Assembly (NCBI RefSeq): GCF_017355835.1 | Contig: NZ_JAFEWF010000001.1 | Coordinates: 1,240,001 to 1,304,000, forward strand | Reading direction: 5' to 3' | DNA from: Desertivirga brevis | GTDB taxonomy: Bacteria; Bacteroidota; Bacteroidia; Sphingobacteriales; Sphingobacteriaceae | DNA length: 64,000 bases | Shown: piece after piece, positions 36,117 through 46,000 of the stretch | Layout: every line of letters starts with the position of its first letter | How positions within the stretch are numbered: the first letter of the stretch is position 1 | Translations under genes and position numbers: made by a program | Notes under the pieces: generated by a model | Told to the model about the DNA's origin: nothing | The model's input: only the letters and a program-made list of their open reading frames with translations | Database searches by the model: none

Positions 36117-36164
36117 AACCGTAAGCCGGACGGCAACTTCAGCTAGCCGGACTTACGGTTTTAA
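36117..36164 (+). terminator. Terminator after the NTF2-like gene
   Basis: AACCGTAAG-x-CCGG pairs with CCGG-x-CTTACGGTT, followed by a short T-run. A smaller hairpin, GTTGAA/TTCAAC, precedes it near 36092-36108. The rest of 36028-36339 shows no gene, only AT-rich DNA. Confidence 0.8.
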
Positions 36165-36339
36165 AACCGAGCCATTACTGGCAATAATTGCAGAATGTAG
36201 AAAAATCTTAAAAACAATGGCTGTATGACCGTAACAAAAAACCTTATTTGTTACCTGAAAACCTAAATGACGGATTTTAAGGCATATTAATATTAAATTA
36301 CACTCATCAAAGTGATTCGGCTTACAATCCCATTAAAGA

Positions 36340-36543
36340 ATGAACCCTGTTGAACAATTACAATCTATTTTAGCTGATCGATATATATCAGAAGACGGAG
36401 ATGAATATCAGGTTGAGCTCAAAGCAGGCTTAACAGACTCGCAAATAGATGAACTAGAAAAGAGACTTCCCGGGAACAAAATACCAGATGAGATAAGAAC
36501 GCTACTAAAATTCGCTAGGGGGTTTAAGCTTTACGTACTCTAA
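36340..36543 (+). pseudogene. Truncated SMI1/KNR4 (SUKH) family protein
   Basis: 67 codons from an ATG. DSQIDELEKRLPGNKIPDEI, then RTLLKFARGF, is the N-terminal half of a SUKH domain, an immunity family of polymorphic-toxin systems and also found in yeast Smi1. A normal SUKH protein is about 130-180 residues and continues with a beta-rich half; here the frame stops after KLYVL and no continuation is visible before the sigma gene. It is therefore a fragment, perhaps a decayed orphan immunity gene. Confidence 0.55.
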
Positions 36544-36581
36544 TCTGAATAAGGTTTAATTCTATCTTAACATTCATCATT

Positions 36582-36589
36582 TAGCTTTG
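36582..36589 (+). promoter_or_regulatory. -7 box (TAGCTTTG) next to the sigma-gene start
   Basis: An exact TAnnTTTG match seven bases before the ATG at 36597. Transcription would start at or within a base or two of the start codon, so the mRNA is probably leaderless. Confidence 0.4.
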
Positions 36590-36596
36590 CTGGCAA

Positions 36597-37178
36597 ATGA
36601 ATGTTTTAACAGATAAGGAGCTGCTGCAAGATATTTCAGCCGGAAACAAGGCCGCTTTTAACATTTTATTCAGCCGCTATTGGAAGCCACTGTTCTCATT
36701 TGTTTATCAACTTTGTAAAAACGAGGAAGACACGAAAGACATTGTACAGGATGTGTTCGTGTATATGTGGAACCATCGCGAACAAGTGTTTGCCGAAAAT
36801 TCAATTCTTCCTTACCTCAATACGATCGCTAAAAATGCTGTCATGTCATCCTTCCGCAAGAATAAAGTACGATTGAATGGCGCCGAACTGCTAATAGCTG
36901 ATCTCCAGCAGGATGTCCGGAGTGATGAGCAACTGCTGTTGAACGAAATGCGCGAAGGTATCGAAACAGAACTATCAAAAATGCCTGCTAATATGCGCAG
37001 CTGTTTTCAACTTAGCCGTTTCGAAGATCTATCTATACGCGAAATAGCAGCAAAGCTTGGCCTGTCAGAACAAACTGTAAAAAACAACATTTCAGAGGCT
37101 TTAAAGCGTTTACGCGTAAGCGTTGCAGAGAGATCTATTCTATATCTGACCCTTATCATTGCCGGAGCCATTACCTAA
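36597..37178 (+). CDS. ECF-type RNA polymerase sigma factor
   Basis: 193 residues. Region 2 (about 20-90) has FNILFSRYWKPLFSFVYQLC and DIVQDVFVYMW; region 4 (about 125-175) has LSKMPANMRSCFQLSRFEDL and the HTH IREIAAKLGLSEQTVKNNIS. It ends in a hydrophobic tail (ILYLTLIIAGAIT), common in this Bacteroidota group. It is followed 63 bases later by FecR, so the activity is released by a TonB-receptor signal through FecR. Likely targets are the Oar-like receptors and phosphodiesterase downstream. Confidence 0.93.
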   Translation: MNVLTDKELLQDISAGNKAAFNILFSRYWKPLFSFVYQLCKNEEDTKDIVQDVFVYMWNHREQVFAENSILPYLNTIAKNAVMSSFRKNKVRLNGAELLIADLQQDVRSDEQLLLNEMREGIETELSKMPANMRSCFQLSRFEDLSIREIAAKLGLSEQTVKNNISEALKRLRVSVAERSILYLTLIIAGAIT

Positions 37179-37241
37179 TATTAACGAAAGCTTAACTGCT
37201 CGGTAAAGTACTTTTGGGCCATCAAAGCGCTTTAAGGTTGA

Positions 37242-38249
37242 ATGGAACAAAAAGACCGAGACAAAATTAAAGAGCATTTCAAAGCTTATCAGGACGATTC
37301 ATCCAAGCCCGCACAAAGGGAGATAATCGATCGTTGGTTTGAACAATTCAAGACGCGGGATGAACCTGAAATACTGAAAAATGAGGAATCGGCACAACGT
37401 ATCCATGACGAGTTGCATCAGCGGATCATGCGGACCATCGCCCCAGAAAGAAAAGTCCGGTCCATATCTTTTTGGATTAGAATAGCTGCTTGCCTGGGGA
37501 TAGGCACTACGCTTTTAGGTATTATAGGTTACCAGCATTTATACAGGGCGCAAACGTCAGCGAACCAAGTATCCTATGAAACGGTGACCACGGCCAACAA
37601 GCAGCTCAGAAAATTAATATTGCCCGACAGTACGGAAGTATGGCTTAACGCAAAAAGCAAAATTCGTATTACTCAGCCATTCGTAGCGGCAGGAAGCCGA
37701 AGCGTTTACCTTGATGAGGGCGAAGCTTATTTTAAAGTAAAGCGAGACGTCTCTCACCCATTTTATGTCGTTACCGGTCCGCTACGGACGCGTGTTTTAG
37801 GCACCCAGTTCAATATTCGCGCCTACCAGCCTAAGAAAACTTACCAGGTGGCAGTGGTGAGTGGCAGCGTTGCAGTTGATAAGATCGATGCAACAGGTGC
37901 TTTTGCCCCTATGGTTAAGCAGATGACCAAGGGTGAGGTGTTCCATGTCACCAGTCAAAATATAGCCACTCATGCCAGGGACCAGGATACAGAGTTGATG
38001 AGCGCCTGGCGCCAAGGGCAGCTTAGTTATCTTAAAGGTGTTACGCTGAGCGATTTAGCGGCTGAAATAGGCCGAAAGCATGACCTGCAGGTTGCAGTTG
38101 AACGGGCTGAATTGGATAAGTCGACTTATACCATCAGGCTTAAACAAGCATCATTGGATGAGCAGCTTAGGCAGCTGGTGGTAACAACAGGGATCACTTA
38201 TCGCCTGAATGATAAACAATTAATTATTTACCCTCAAAATTACCACTAA
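37242..38249 (+). CDS. FecR-family anti-sigma factor
   Basis: 335 residues. Cytoplasmic N-terminus (1-80), one membrane helix at about 84-103 (WIRIAACLGIGTTLLGIIGY), then the periplasmic FecR domain (LRKLILPDSTEVWLNAKS, SVYLDEGEAYFKVKRDVSHPF, TRVLGTQFNIRAY) and a C-terminal DUF4974-like domain (DLAAEIGRKHDLQVAVE). It binds and controls the sigma factor encoded immediately before it. Confidence 0.93.
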   Translation: MEQKDRDKIKEHFKAYQDDSSKPAQREIIDRWFEQFKTRDEPEILKNEESAQRIHDELHQRIMRTIAPERKVRSISFWIRIAACLGIGTTLLGIIGYQHLYRAQTSANQVSYETVTTANKQLRKLILPDSTEVWLNAKSKIRITQPFVAAGSRSVYLDEGEAYFKVKRDVSHPFYVVTGPLRTRVLGTQFNIRAYQPKKTYQVAVVSGSVAVDKIDATGAFAPMVKQMTKGEVFHVTSQNIATHARDQDTELMSAWRQGQLSYLKGVTLSDLAAEIGRKHDLQVAVERAELDKSTYTIRLKQASLDEQLRQLVVTTGITYRLNDKQLIIYPQNYH

Positions 38250-38278
38250 TGAAATAACAAATAACCGGAAATACAAAA

Positions 38279-38328
38279 GCCGAAAGTGCTACCAACACTT
38301 CCGGCTTTCGGCAAGGGCTGTAGCAGCC
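38279..38328 (+). promoter_or_regulatory. Competing hairpins in the fecR-receptor gap
   Basis: GCCGAAAG (38279-38286) pairs with CTTTCGGC (38305-38312). The same bases overlap a second pairing, CCG-x-AAGTG with CACTT-x-CGG. A third hairpin GGCTG-tag-CAGCC follows at 38316-38328. Mutually exclusive stems suggest attenuation before the receptor gene; no T-run follows, so it is not a clean terminator. Confidence 0.4.
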
Positions 38329-38374
38329 AAAGCCTTGTTAATTAACACTTTCAAATATTAATTAAGCACTAAAT

Positions 38375-41300
38375 ATGCACCTTTTTATTCATTTATTGAA
38401 ATATATTAACACGGACAATCGTCCTAAATTCTTAAGCTTCCTTATTCTATTATCATTAGTTTCTTTCCACACTCTCGCTCAATCAACGGATGCTACCATA
38501 TCCGGTATCGTCCGTGACGGTAATGGAAAAACTATTCCCGGTGTAAGCATCGTGATCCAAAATGAAACCAACGGTTTCAAAGCGGCTACGGTTACCGGTC
38601 AGGACGGCCGCTACACCTTCAGGCAGTTGCCCTTAGGCAAACAATATATGGTAAAGGCCTCATTCATTGGTACAGGCTCTCAGGTCCAGAGAAACCTGAC
38701 GCTTAACCAAGGCGATCGCCTGACAGTTGATTTCAAATTAACTGATGCCAGTACCCAGCTGAGTGAGGTAACGGTAAAAAGCAATACACTAAGCAGCCGC
38801 AATGATCGTTTGGGTGGCAGTACCTCTATCAATGCTCGCACAATACAACAAATACCAGCGCTTAACAGGAACTTTACCAATCTTATTTCCTTAGCTCCTA
38901 CCTCTAACGGAGGTTCAGTAGGCGGACAACTACCTTCATCTACCAACTATGTGATCGATGGAGCCAGTGCACGTAATAACCTTACGTCCGGCGCTGTAGG
39001 AAGCGGTCCCTACTCCCTATCGATCGAAGCTATTCGTGAGTTCGAGGTATCAACCAACATTTATGATGTTTCGCAGGGACGTGCCGGTGGAGCTACGATC
39101 AGCGCAGTAACCAAATCGGGCACTAATGAGTTCACAGGCTCTGCGTTTGATTACTATCGTTCAGATGCATTGGCAAGCCCTTATGATATTCGCGGCAACA
39201 AGCGTAAGCAGAACTTCAGTACCAATCAATATGGCTTTAGCTTAGGCGGTCCAATTGTTAAAGATAAAGTTTTCTTTTTTACGGCTTTAGACCGTCAGGA
39301 TCAGTCTACACCATTCACTATTGCCGATATTCGTGCGGATGCTGATGCTAACGCCTTGCGCATAAGTAAGGGTATGCTTGATAGCGTAATCAATATTGGC
39401 CGACTTAAATATGGTCTATCTAATGGGCCGCAAGTAGGAGAATTCCCCCGCAAAACCCTGGCAAATACTTTTTTTGCACGGCTTGATTGGCAGATCAATG
39501 ATAAGAACCGTTTAACCATACGCAACAACTACAGCGATTGGAATAACCCATCCAGCGTTGACGATAATACAAATATCAACCTGTTTGAGGTATACGGCAG
39601 TTTCAAATCGCGCGAGAATACAACTTTAGCCTCATTACGGACGCAGTTTAGCCCCAATTTCATGAATGAGCTGAAGTTGCAGTACCAGACAGCCAAGCGC
39701 GATTATGTGCCTAACGGCGAATTGCCTGGAGCCAATATCCCACGCGCCATCGTTTCGGTACGCTCTACCTTACCGAACGGTACCATAGGAAACACAAATG
39801 TACAATTGGGAGGTCAGCGCTTCACCCCTGAAAATAACCTGGAGAACCAGTTTCAGTTACTCAACACCAGTTACCTGACAAAAGGTAAGTATAACTTCAC
39901 CTTTGGAACGGACAATACGCTGACCTATCTGGACACGTACATTTCAAGCGAACAGAACGGGCGTTTTATTTTCAATAACTTCCAGGAGTTCGAAAACCTT
40001 AATCCTACTCGTTATGCAAGGGAAGTTCCACTTAATGGTATACCGTCTGTACAACAATATGTGCTGAATGTATCTGCCTTTGGCCAGGTACAGTTTGAGC
40101 CGGTAAAAAATCTTAGCGCGACATTTGGTTTGCGTTGGGATATGACCAGCTACCTTACAGGTGGAGAATACAATCCGGTAGTAGAGCAAACTCTCGGTTT
40201 AAGAACCGATAACAACCCAACCGATTGGAATAATTTCCAGCCGCGCTTCCAGCTATCCTGGGACGTTCAGGGTAAAAAGACCGACATACTTCGTTTAGGC
40301 GGCGGTATATTCTCGGCTAACCCGGTTAACTATTCTCAGGTAAATAATATTCAGAACAGCGGTACTAAAGTGGCGTCGGTTGACGTAACACGTCCTGCCA
40401 CCGGAACGAATCTGGTGCCTGTGCCTGACTTTCCGTCTTACCGTAATGACCCGAATACAGCTCCCGGATTAATCGCAGGCGCACCGAAAGTATCAACCAT
40501 CAATCTGAACGACCCTAATTTGCAGGTGCCCAATATTTATAAGGTAAACTTATCCTACAATAAAATATTTGGTGCATGGCTTCGTGTGGGTGTTAACTTG
40601 TTATACAGCCATACAAAAGATAACTACGTTTATCTGGACCGCAACCTGGTTGATCAGCCTTATTTCAGATTAACTAATGAGGCAAACCGCGGCGTGTTCG
40701 TACCTGCCAACACTATTAGTACTGCAGGCGTAACGGATAATGTACAGGGACGTAAAACACAACTGGTAGGCCGCACACTAGAGCTGACCAACGGAGCGAA
40801 GATCACGCAAAAAGCTGTTATTTTCGATGGCGACCTTCGTTATTATAAGGATGGATACCTTTCATTCAGCTATACCTGGAATGACACGAAAGACAATACC
40901 TCCTACAATGGAAACGTAGCAAATACATCAACCTTCCGTCCGATAAAATCCGACCCACGCGATCTGAGCGAGATGAACTACTCGGATAATCAGTTCAGGC
41001 AAAAAGTTGTCCTATTTGGTTCTACTCCAACCTTCTGGGGTTTTTCACTTAGCGGTCGCTTTACGGGTATAGGCGGTACCCGTTATTCACTAACAGTCGA
41101 CTCTGATATTAACGGCGACTTTGTAGGTGGCCCGGGTACGGATAATGATCTCGCTTTTGTGTTTGATCCTAATAATCCTAATACGCCGGCAAATATCAAA
41201 GCCTCAATGGATAAAGTATTAAATAACCCAGATAACCGTGCTAAAGAATATATCAGCGAAAGCATAGGTAAAATTGCTAACCGGAATGGTGGCAGCAATC

Positions 41301-41575
41301 CATTCTCCGGCACTATCGACCTTAGGTTATCAAAGGTAGTAAAGGTGTATAAAAAACAAGCTCTGACGATATCTGCCGACGTTTTCAACTTTGCTAACCT
41401 GCTTAATAAAAACAAAGGCGTAAACTACAACCTGGGCCAGCAAACGCTGTATACCGTTACAGGCTTTAACCAGGCTACTCAGCAATACAACTACCGTGTT
41501 AACGAGAACGTCGGTGTTACTACCGCCAATGGTACTCCATACCAGATACAGTTGGGAGCCAGATATTCATTTTAA
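38375..41575 (+). CDS. Oar-like TonB-dependent receptor
   Basis: 1066 residues. Signal peptide to about residue 35 (HTLAQ), a carboxypeptidase-regulatory-like domain (ATISGIVRDGNGKTIPGVSI), and a plug with a VIDGASARNN motif and FEVSTNIYDVSQGRAGGATI. A large barrel ends YQIQLGARYSF. The closest known group is the Oar/OmpA-like receptors used for protein or large-ligand uptake. No STN domain, so it may be a target of the ECF sigma rather than its signal receptor. Its stop overlaps the ATG of the next gene (TAATG), forming a coupled unit. Confidence 0.9.
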   Translation: MHLFIHLLKYINTDNRPKFLSFLILLSLVSFHTLAQSTDATISGIVRDGNGKTIPGVSIVIQNETNGFKAATVTGQDGRYTFRQLPLGKQYMVKASFIGTGSQVQRNLTLNQGDRLTVDFKLTDASTQLSEVTVKSNTLSSRNDRLGGSTSINARTIQQIPALNRNFTNLISLAPTSNGGSVGGQLPSSTNYVIDGASARNNLTSGAVGSGPYSLSIEAIREFEVSTNIYDVSQGRAGGATISAVTKSGTNEFTGSAFDYYRSDALASPYDIRGNKRKQNFSTNQYGFSLGGPIVKDKVFFFTALDRQDQSTPFTIADIRADADANALRISKGMLDSVINIGRLKYGLSNGPQVGEFPRKTLANTFFARLDWQINDKNRLTIRNNYSDWNNPSSVDDNTNINLFEVYGSFKSRENTTLASLRTQFSPNFMNELKLQYQTAKRDYVPNGELPGANIPRAIVSVRSTLPNGTIGNTNVQLGGQRFTPENNLENQFQLLNTSYLTKGKYNFTFGTDNTLTYLDTYISSEQNGRFIFNNFQEFENLNPTRYAREVPLNGIPSVQQYVLNVSAFGQVQFEPVKNLSATFGLRWDMTSYLTGGEYNPVVEQTLGLRTDNNPTDWNNFQPRFQLSWDVQGKKTDILRLGGGIFSANPVNYSQVNNIQNSGTKVASVDVTRPATGTNLVPVPDFPSYRNDPNTAPGLIAGAPKVSTINLNDPNLQVPNIYKVNLSYNKIFGAWLRVGVNLLYSHTKDNYVYLDRNLVDQPYFRLTNEANRGVFVPANTISTAGVTDNVQGRKTQLVGRTLELTNGAKITQKAVIFDGDLRYYKDGYLSFSYTWNDTKDNTSYNGNVANTSTFRPIKSDPRDLSEMNYSDNQFRQKVVLFGSTPTFWGFSLSGRFTGIGGTRYSLTVDSDINGDFVGGPGTDNDLAFVFDPNNPNTPANIKASMDKVLNNPDNRAKEYISESIGKIANRNGGSNPFSGTIDLRLSKVVKVYKKQALTISADVFNFANLLNKNKGVNYNLGQQTLYTVTGFNQATQQYNYRVNENVGVTTANGTPYQIQLGARYSF

Positions 41576-42942
41576 TGATAAGAGATATGAAAAAAATACT
41601 TCTTGCACTATTACTAACCTTTCCGGCGTATCTGGTAAAAGCTCAACAGGCAAAACACGTGGTGATCATCAGTATTGATGGCCTTCGCCCGGATTTTTAC
41701 CGGGAAGATCATTGGGCCACACCTACCTTGCACCGGATGGTCGCTGAAGGTATATCAGCAGACGGTGTCAGGGGAGTTTTTCCAAGCGTCACCTATCCAT
41801 CGCATACAACCATCATTACCGGCGCCAAACCGCTTAAGCACGGTATTTTCTACAACTCACCCTTTGAGCCTGATGGAGCTACTGGCAAATGGTATTGGGA
41901 AACCAATCTGATTAAAGTACCAACCCTTTGGGAAGCGGCATCTAATGCGGGACTTAAAACAGCCTCAGTAATGTGGCCGGTATCTGTTGGGGCTAAAGTT
42001 GATTATAATATTCCCGAGTATTGGTCTTTGGATAAAAATGTGGAGCGGACAGCTCCTCAGCGTGAGCATGCTACACCGAAAGGCTTGTTCGAGGAGATCG
42101 AGACGAACGCCACGGGTAAACTGGATGCCGAAAAGTTAAGCAGTGATTATGCCTCAGCAGATGAAAATGGCAGCCGCATGGCTGCTTACATAATTAAAAA
42201 GTATAAGCCGAACCTGTTAACGTTCCACATATTTGCGGTTGATCATGCCGAGCATGCCGAAGGCCGCGATGGGCCACATGTTCGTCAAGCCATTGCGGGT
42301 GCCGACCATGCAGTGAATAACATCATGGAAGCCATAGAGCAGGCCGGAATAAAGGAGAATACGACAGTTATTGTGACGGGAGATCATGGTTTTTCCAATA
42401 TCCATACCGCTATCGCCCCTAACGTGTGGTTGAGCCAGGCCGGTCTTCTAACAAAGACTGATGGAAAAACCACCTGGAAAGCGCAGTTTCATACCTCGGG
42501 AGCTTCCGCATTCTTAATGCTGAAAGACCCGAAAGACAAAAAAACCCTTTCTCAGATACGTGGCGTAATAGCGGCATTGCCTGAATCTACAAAAAAACTG
42601 TTCCGGGTGGTTGAACGCGCCGAGCTGGATAAAATAGGGGCTGATCCAAATGCGGCCCTAGCCCTTGCGCCACTTGAAGGAATTGCGATGAGCGGTTCGC
42701 CTAGTGGTGATGCAGTTAAGCCTGCATCAGGCGGAACTCACGGGTTTTATCCCGATTTTCAGCACATTCAAACCGGCTTTTTAGCCAGCGGTGCAGGCGT
42801 AAAGAAAGGTGTAACCATGCCACTAATCGGCTTGGAGGATATTGCACCCTTTGCGGCAAAGCTATTGGGTATAACCTTTAACGCACCTGATGGCGTACTA
42901 TATCCAGGTATGTTGGCGACAGAAAAAAAGAACACAAAATAA
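41575..42942 (+). CDS. Secreted nucleotide pyrophosphatase/phosphodiesterase (alkaline-phosphatase superfamily)
   Basis: 455 residues; the start is 41575 (1-base overlap with the receptor stop) or 41587 (MKKILLALLLT). Signal peptide ends near KAQQ. Metal and catalytic motifs of the NPP family: VVIISIDGLRPDFY (Asp), SVTYPSHTTIITG (nucleophile Thr), VDHAEHAEG (Asp, His), VTGDHGFS (Asp-His) and GGTHGFYPD (His). It hydrolyses nucleotide di- or phosphodiester bonds in the periplasm, releasing phosphate or nucleoside monophosphate. Coupled to the receptor, it suggests nutrient scavenging from phosphodiesters. Confidence 0.9.
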   Translation: MIRDMKKILLALLLTFPAYLVKAQQAKHVVIISIDGLRPDFYREDHWATPTLHRMVAEGISADGVRGVFPSVTYPSHTTIITGAKPLKHGIFYNSPFEPDGATGKWYWETNLIKVPTLWEAASNAGLKTASVMWPVSVGAKVDYNIPEYWSLDKNVERTAPQREHATPKGLFEEIETNATGKLDAEKLSSDYASADENGSRMAAYIIKKYKPNLLTFHIFAVDHAEHAEGRDGPHVRQAIAGADHAVNNIMEAIEQAGIKENTTVIVTGDHGFSNIHTAIAPNVWLSQAGLLTKTDGKTTWKAQFHTSGASAFLMLKDPKDKKTLSQIRGVIAALPESTKKLFRVVERAELDKIGADPNAALALAPLEGIAMSGSPSGDAVKPASGGTHGFYPDFQHIQTGFLASGAGVKKGVTMPLIGLEDIAPFAAKLLGITFNAPDGVLYPGMLATEKKNTK

Positions 42943-42965
42943 TTAAACGGTAACAAGACCGCACT

Positions 42966-42996
42966 AAACGGGCAGCTGCAAACTGCCCGTTTTATT
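42966..42996 (+). terminator. Rho-independent terminator after the phosphodiesterase
   Basis: AAACGGGCAG, seven-base loop, CTGCCCGTTT with following T-rich stretch. Closes the receptor-phosphodiesterase operon. Confidence 0.85.
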
Positions 42997-43053
42997 GGTT
43001 TAAAGCAATTATAATTTGAATTAACACCTACGCAGCAATTTGATTTATTGGTT

Positions 43054-46000
43054 ATGAAAATGAAGTGCTTAATCTATATAGCCCTATTGGCCAGCTTAAT
43101 GCTTGCCGGTGGTGGTGCGCTTTATGCTCAGACAACTAAAAGCAGCATTGAGGGCCGGATAAACAATGCAGATGGCATTCCGGTCGAGAGTGCTTCCATA
43201 AGGATGATTTACCTGCCTACTGGTACGCAGTATGGAGCCGGAACAGATGAACAAGGACGTTTTTACCTGCCGGAATTGAAACCAGGAGGACCTTATCAGA
43301 TCGAGGTAGCGCACATTGGTTTCGATAAATTTCAATTAAAGGACATTTACTTGCGGCTTGGTGAAACCAAAAGTTTGGATATTAAAATGAATAAGCGAAC
43401 GGCTGTCCTGTCCGAAGTGGTTATCAGCGCAACTGCCTATAAGAACAACAATCTTCCTATCCAGACCGGCCCCAGGCTGCATTTGAACAGCGCCTCATTA
43501 AACAGTATGCCTGGGGTGAGGAGAAGTATTAGCGAACAACTGCGGCGCGTGCCCCAGGCTTTCGGCAACGCCATAGCAGGGGGTAATTACCGGCAAAACT
43601 TCATAACCGTTGACGGCTCTGAGTTCAATAACATCTTTGGAGTGGGTGAAAATCTGCCCGGAAACGGAGCTCAGCCTATTTCCATGGATGCTATTGATCA
43701 ACTATCAGTAAGTATAGCTCCCTATAATAGTATTTGGGAATCGGGATTTATTGGAGGCGCAATTAATATTATTACCCGCTCCGGGGATAACCAAACCAGG
43801 GGATCTGCTTACAGCTATTTTCGAAATGAGGATATGTATGGCTACCGCGTGGGCGACGGGCAGGCTGCAAAACGCCCCTTGTCGTATCAAATGAATGGTT
43901 TAAGAGTGGGTGGTCCCCTGATCAAAGACAAGCTTTTCTATTTTTTAAGCTTTGAGACAGAACGCGAAACAAATAGCCCTCAGCCATTTCAACCCTCCAC
44001 CGCCGGGAACCCTTATGGCAGCGGTCCTAACACTGCCCGGCCGTCTGCTGAAGCACTAAGTGCGATAAGAGATACATTGACTTCGCGGTATGGTTACTAT
44101 GCAGGCGAACCAAATAGCTATAATTTTAGGAACAACAGTTCACGATTCCTTGTCCGCTTAGACTGGAATATCGCAACCAATCATACCCTTAGCCTGCGTT
44201 ATAATCAACTGAACAGCGTCAGGCCTGAGTTGGTGAATGGCTCACGCAGCCCACTGTCTGCTTTCCCGGTAGGTGCAGGCAGACGGAACATTAACGCGGT
44301 TCCATTCAGTAATAGTAACTTTAGTACGCAGTCAAATTTTTATTCATTAGCTGGTGAATGGAATTTCTCCGTTAATAAGCGAATGTTCAATACAGTTCGG
44401 TTAGCGTTCACACAACAGGACGAACCACGGGAATCCAACAGCAGTATATTTCCTTTCGTGGATATCCTTAAAGGTGGTACCCCATTTACCTCGTTCGGTA
44501 TGGAACCGTTTACTTATGGCAATTCCCGGCAGGTAAACCTGCTGTCAGTTGCTGATTTCTTACATGGCAGTAGCGGAAAACATCAGTGGCAGATCGGAGT
44601 ACAAGCTGACTACAGCCGCACCAAAAACACCTACATGCCATTTGGGACAGGGTATTTTACCTTCGCGTCATGGGACGATTTTTTAACAGGGCAGAAGCCG
44701 GTGGATTACGCGGTGACCTATTCAGTGGTGCCCGGTGTCGAAAAACCATCTTACAGCTTTGTCTACACAAATACTGCACTGTTCGGGCAAGATCACTTTG
44801 CATTGAACAAGCGAATAGGGGTTACGGCAGCCCTCCGAACGGACCTGCCAGTGTTTCCAGACCCCTTGGCCGAAAACACACTGGCTGGGAGCCTTAAGTT
44901 TTCGGGAGGGCAAGATCTAATCACATCGCGCTTACCACGGCCGGCCTTTTTATTTTCCCCGAGGCTGAGTTTTCACTGGGATATTGATCAGTCAAAAAAT
45001 ATGCGACTACGGGGCGGTTCGGGCATCTTTACCGGGCGGATACCCTTTGTCTGGATCATTAGTCAGGCCAGGTATTCTGGAATGTACCAGGCCACCCAAA
45101 CCTGGCAAGGGCAGGAAAACACACCAGGACCGTTTGGCGCAAATCCTAAAGCATACATTCCAGCTGAAACCCCTGAGGCAGGTTCTTTTCTGCCTGCTGT
45201 GATGAGCGTATTATCACCCGATTTTAAGATGCCGCAAACCTGGAAAACCAGTTTAGGCATAGACGCGCTGCTTCCCGCCGGCATAAAGGGCACATTAGAT
45301 GTATTATATAATAAGGATATACACGCCATTGTATTCAAGGATATTAATCTTGTCACCCCTCAACCGCTCAATATTCCCGATTATCCTGATCACCGGCTGG
45401 TTTATCCTGCGGCGATCAATCAACGTTTCATTCATCCTTTGAATGCTTCAGGGGTACCTGATGCAAACGGCAACTCGGCATTTAACGCAGTATTGGTAGG
45501 AAATTCGTCCCGTGGTTACTACTGGTCAGTCACCATGTCGGTCGAAAGGCAATTGAATCGTTCGTTAAACTTTTCAGCTAGCTACGTAAAGAGCTTTGCT
45601 AAAAGTTTGAACGATGGAGATGGCGATCAGACGCTTTCAGCGCTTACCGCTACCCCTACTGTAAATGGTATCAATCATCCGCAGCTAAGCTATTCAGGAT
45701 TTGTGAGCCCCAGCCAGCTGAGGGGCATCTTTAGCTACCGCACACCCGTAAGTAAACATCTGCAGCTAAGCGCATATCTGTTCTATCAAGGCTCTATTGA
45801 CGGCCGTTTTTCTTACACGTATGCTCGTGATCTGGTCAACGATGGCACCAACAAATCTTTGATTTACGTTCCACGAGACAAGTCGGAAATACGTTTTGCC
45901 CCCATTGTCGACAATAATACCGGAAAGGTAATGTTTACGGCGGAGCAGCAGCAACGTGCATTTTTTGATTATGTGGAGCAGGATAACTACCTGCGGACAC

